From contig JAYNVZ010000004.1 in NCBI GenBank assembly GCA_038101125.1, forward strand, positions 1-57,328: DNA of 57,328 nucleotides, read 5' to 3'. The notes under the pieces are model-generated. The model ran no database searches, was not told where the DNA came from, and saw nothing but the letters and a program-made list of their open reading frames with translations. The position numbers and the translations under genes were made by a program. Source of the DNA: GCA-2698665 sp038101125. GTDB taxonomy: Bacteria > Pseudomonadota > Gammaproteobacteria > GCA-002705445 > GCA-002716945. Positions 54,846 through 57,328 of this stretch are shown here, piece by piece; position 1 is the stretch's first letter; every line of letters begins with the position of its first letter.

Positions 54846-56590
54846 ATATAATTTAATTTTTCTATTAGTTTCATTTTCTCCTTATTCGAGTCACAATTGA
54901 TAATCTTATTGCTAATTCGTGTTAGCATAGTTGTATCTGAATTAATAATAATGTTTTTAATTTCTGGTATAGCACTCGGATGCATGCTAAATGATCTTAA
55001 GCCCAAACCAAGCAATAGCTTTGTGTAATTCGGATCACCAGCCATCTCACCACATAATGAAACTGGTATATTATTTTTAACACCTGCATTAATAATATTT
55101 TTTAAGAGTGATAAAACTGCAGAGTTAATTGGGTCATATAAATAATTTACTTCATCATCAACTCTATCTATAGCTAAAGTATACTGAACTAGGTCATTAG
55201 TGCCTATTGAAAAAAAGTCTACATGTTTTGCAAACTTATTTGCTAGAACTGCGCATGATGGTATTTCAACCATAATTCCTACATGAATATCTTTATTAAA
55301 TTTTTTCCTCTCTTTAACCAGCGATCTTTTAGCAGCCAGTATTAACTCTTTAGCCTTATGAATTTCAGATATTGTGGTTATCATAGGCAACATAATTTTA
55401 ACATTTCCTAAATTACTAACTCTCAAAATAGCCTTGATTTGATTAATAAAGATATTATTATAATTTAGACTATATCTTATACCTCTTAATCCTAGAGCAG
55501 GATTTCTAACTATAGACCCAGTTTTAATATTTTCTGGGACTTCTTTATCAGCACCAATATCAAGTGTTCTAAAATAGACTGGAAGCTTGCCCATATTTTT
55601 TACAATTTTCTTGTATGCTTCATATTGTTCTGTCTCTGATGGGAAATCGTTTCGATCAACATATAAATATTCTGTCCTAAATAATCCAATACCATCAGCT
55701 TTTTTATCTTTTATGATCTTCAATTCTTGTGGTAACTCTAAATTTGCCATTATTTCAACACTTGTCTTATCGAGAGTTACATTGCTTCTCTTCAATATAG
55801 TTGAGAGATCTTTTTTATTTTTTTCTTGCTTTTTTTTAAGCTGCAGATAATGAGTTTTGATCTTATCATCCGCATTGATTATTACTATACCTTGCTCTCC
55901 ATCCAGTATTATGTCATCGCCATTCTTAATTATACTCAGAACATTTTTAACCCCAACAGTAGATGGCAATTCAAGACTTCTTGTTAATATAGAGCTATGT
56001 GATGACCTGCCTCCAAATTCTGAGATGATTCCTAGGCTATTTGAATCATAGGCTAATACTACATCAGAAGGACTTAAATCATCTGTTACGATAATTAAAT
56101 CTGTCAGGCTTTTTTTTGAACTAGATGCTGTTTCTTTTTTTAACTTAAGATTCTTAATTATCATTTTTACAACATGATTTACATCATCAATCCTTTGTTT
56201 GATATAAGTGTCATCTATATCATTAAAAGATTGTTTGATTAAAAGATACTCATTATGTATTGCCCATTCAGGGGAATTGAGTTTTTCACTTATTCTACTT
56301 TTGATATTGTTAATAAAACTTTCATCTTTAACTAACATGATGTGTGTATCTAGAAATAGGTCAACATTACTTTTAATTGAAGGATTGATTTTTTCTTTGA
56401 TAACTTCTATTTCTTTTATTGTTAAATCTATAGATTTATCCAGCATCTTAAGTTCTTTAGATATATGCTCTTTTTTTATATATTTTTCTTTTATTATATT
56501 TTTTCCATGTTCTATTAAATAACTTCTACCAATAGCGATGCCTTTTGATACTGGCAAACCTTTTAATAATATTGGAGTTTTACTCTTCAT
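54842..56590 (-). CDS. ptsI: PTS enzyme I
   Basis: A 582-aa phosphoenolpyruvate-protein phosphotransferase. The phosphorylated His198 is in GGRSSHSSILTRSLELP, the PEP-binding barrel has GLFRTEYLYVDRNDFPSE, and the C-terminal catalytic motif is PVSLCGEMAGDP. The length equals canonical EI and there is no N-terminal GAF domain, so it is not PtsP. It phosphorylates HPr, encoded just upstream with an 11-bp overlap. No sugar-specific EIIBC is present, so the relay is probably regulatory. Confidence 0.94.
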   Translation of the reverse strand: MKSKTPILLKGLPVSKGIAIGRSYLIEHGKNIIKEKYIKKEHISKELKMLDKSIDLTIKEIEVIKEKINPSIKSNVDLFLDTHIMLVKDESFINNIKSRISEKLNSPEWAIHNEYLLIKQSFNDIDDTYIKQRIDDVNHVVKMIIKNLKLKKETASSSKKSLTDLIIVTDDLSPSDVVLAYDSNSLGIISEFGGRSSHSSILTRSLELPSTVGVKNVLSIIKNGDDIILDGEQGIVIINADDKIKTHYLQLKKKQEKNKKDLSTILKRSNVTLDKTSVEIMANLELPQELKIIKDKKADGIGLFRTEYLYVDRNDFPSETEQYEAYKKIVKNMGKLPVYFRTLDIGADKEVPENIKTGSIVRNPALGLRGIRYSLNYNNIFINQIKAILRVSNLGNVKIMLPMITTISEIHKAKELILAAKRSLVKERKKFNKDIHVGIMVEIPSCAVLANKFAKHVDFFSIGTNDLVQYTLAIDRVDDEVNYLYDPINSAVLSLLKNIINAGVKNNIPVSLCGEMAGDPNYTKLLLGLGLRSFSMHPSAIPEIKNIIINSDTTMLTRISNKIINCDSNKEKMKLIEKLNYI

Positions 56591-56846
56591 AGAATTTATC
56601 CTTTATAAGAGATTCTAAATTTTTAATTGCTAAGTTTTCATCTTTGCCTGATGCGGTTATTTTAACTTCAGTTCCCTTTGGCGCAGATAACATTAATATT
56701 TTCATGATACTTTTTGCATCAGCACACTTATCACCTTTGTTAATCTCTATGATAGATTCATATTTATTAGTGAGAGTTACAATTTTTGCAGCAGCTCTGG
56801 CATGCAGACCCAACTTGTTATTAATTTTTATTTTTTTTACTTTCAT
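56580..56846 (-). CDS. ptsH: Phosphocarrier protein HPr
   Basis: An 88-aa phosphocarrier. His15 in NKLGLHARAAAKIV receives phosphate from enzyme I, and Ser46 in ADAKSIMKILML is the regulatory site phosphorylated by HPr kinase in organisms that have HprK. It overlaps EIIA by 26 bp and ptsI by 11 bp, so the three are translated together. Confidence 0.95.
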   Translation of the reverse strand: MKVKKIKINNKLGLHARAAAKIVTLTNKYESIIEINKGDKCADAKSIMKILMLSAPKGTEVKITASGKDENLAIKNLESLIKDKFYEE

Positions 56847-57231
56847 GTTTTATCTGTATTACTCCATCTTTACCACCTTCTAAGGCTTTTTTTGTTATTT
56901 CTTTTAAGTTGAGTGAGGGATAATTAAATATATTTAATAACATTGATAAATTTACTCCTGAAATTACATTGACATTTTTCTTCTGTGAGAATTCTTTAGC
57001 AATGTTACTTGGAGTAGAGCCAAACATATCTGTTAAAATTAACACACCATCTCCACTATCTAAAACTTTCACATATTGTTGAGCTAAGTTGATCAAATCT
57101 ATAGGTTGGTCATAATGATCAATTGATAATAACTCTGTTCTGTAAGGAACAGATCCATATGTAGACTTTGCCGCTAGTAATAGTTGAGCACCTATATCAT
57201 TATGAGTCAAAAGTAAAAGCCCTATATTCAT
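56821..57231 (-). CDS. PTS EIIA component, mannose (ManX) family
   Basis: A 136-aa stand-alone EIIA. The phosphorylated His10 is in LLLLTHNDIGAQLL, and the active-site loop is GVLILTDMFGSTPSNIA. This small type sits between rapZ and ptsH in many beta- and gammaproteobacteria and is thought to be the end point of a regulatory relay rather than part of a sugar permease. The ATG overlaps the rapZ stop by 4 bp. Confidence 0.92.
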   Translation of the reverse strand: MNIGLLLLTHNDIGAQLLLAAKSTYGSVPYRTELLSIDHYDQPIDLINLAQQYVKVLDSGDGVLILTDMFGSTPSNIAKEFSQKKNVNVISGVNLSMLLNIFNYPSLNLKEITKKALEGGKDGVIQIKHESKKNKN

Positions 57232-57328
57232 TTTATATCTCTATGTTTCACTAGAATAGTATATTTCTTTCTTAACTCTTTGGATACATTTTCAGTAATA
57301 TATACTGATCTATGCTGCCCTCCAGTGC
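57228..57328 (-). CDS. rapZ: RNase adapter RapZ, C-terminal end (partial)
   Basis: The last 32 codons of a gene running off the window edge. The reading starts TGGQHRSVYITENV, the highly conserved C-terminal signature of RapZ (GGxHRSV), and ends VKHRDIK. In enterobacteria RapZ controls GlmZ decay and amino-sugar synthesis. Its TGA overlaps the EIIA start by 4 bp, consistent with the rapZ-EIIA-ptsH-ptsI operon. Confidence 0.88.
   Translation of the reverse strand, partial: TGGQHRSVYITENVSKELRKKYTILVKHRDIK

Noticed and set aside
1..57328. Mobile elements, prophage, CRISPR arrays, tRNA or rRNA genes
   Set aside because: No transposase, integrase or phage genes, no repeat-spacer pattern and no recognisable tRNA T-loop or rRNA sequence were seen on either strand by reading.

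Overview
The window looks like part of a streamlined, AT-rich (by eye roughly one third G+C, not computed) proteobacterial chromosome, most likely a planktonic gammaproteobacterium. Gamma-type signs are the holA-proA-nadD-rsfS block, yhdP, tldD/pmbA, ampD-ampE, mpl and a rapZ-EIIA-HPr-EI regulatory PTS. Some parts look more alphaproteobacterial: the order phoR-pstSCAB-phoU-phoB with long PstC/PstA, and an Irr-like regulator beside the Fe-S/DUF3501 pair. Gene packing is extreme: operons overlap by 1-26 bp, several convergent genes abut or overlap, and no gap between genes exceeds 300 bp. I saw no tRNA, rRNA, CRISPR array, IS element or phage gene.

Layout. 1-2.3 kb: Fe-S oxidoreductase, DUF3501 protein and Irr/PerR-like regulator. 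2.4-13.2 kb: a beta-hydroxyacid dehydrogenase facing holA-proA-nadD-rsfS-yhdP-nitrilase-tldD-pmbA. 13.2-17.7 kb: a minus-strand operon of an unknown methyltransferase-like protein (frameshifted here), a Na+/amino-acid symporter, nadC and nhaA. 17.8-26.3 kb: a complete phosphate regulon, phoR-pstSCAB-phoU-phoB plus a porin, with 11-bp-periodic Pho-box-like arrays before pstS, pstC and the porin. 26.4-32.2 kb: mgtE, then nrdA, a 55-aa membrane ORF and nrdB behind DnaA and tandem NrdR boxes. 32.2-36.3 kb: a B12 uptake unit (compact cobalamin riboswitch, btuB-like receptor, DUF6580 protein) behind a YadGH-type ABC exporter. 36.5-40.9 kb: malyl-CoA lyase and malate-CoA ligase (serine-cycle type), tatD, queH. 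40.9-49.6 kb: ampDE, rnd, ilvD, a Lon-N protein, msrB, mpl, a membrane protein, a PmtA-like methyltransferase, grxD and a PuuD-like membrane protein. 49.7-57.3 kb: an AsnB/NAGGN-type amidotransferase, a second porin, argD-argF, and ptsI-ptsH-EIIA-rapZ.

The genes suggest an oligotroph that responds to phosphate limitation, imports B12, cleaves malate through malyl-CoA to acetyl-CoA and glyoxylate, recycles peptidoglycan (AmpD, AmpE, Mpl) and uses a PTS phosphorelay for regulation rather than sugar import.

Sequence quality matters. Four runs of exactly ten N interrupt pmbA, phoR, the first porin and nrdB; in each the reading frame resumes in a different phase, so the true gap length differs from ten. 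nrdB also carries an in-frame TAG at a conserved iron-ligand position, and one operon gene carries a probable single-base deletion. These could be assembly errors or real lesions.
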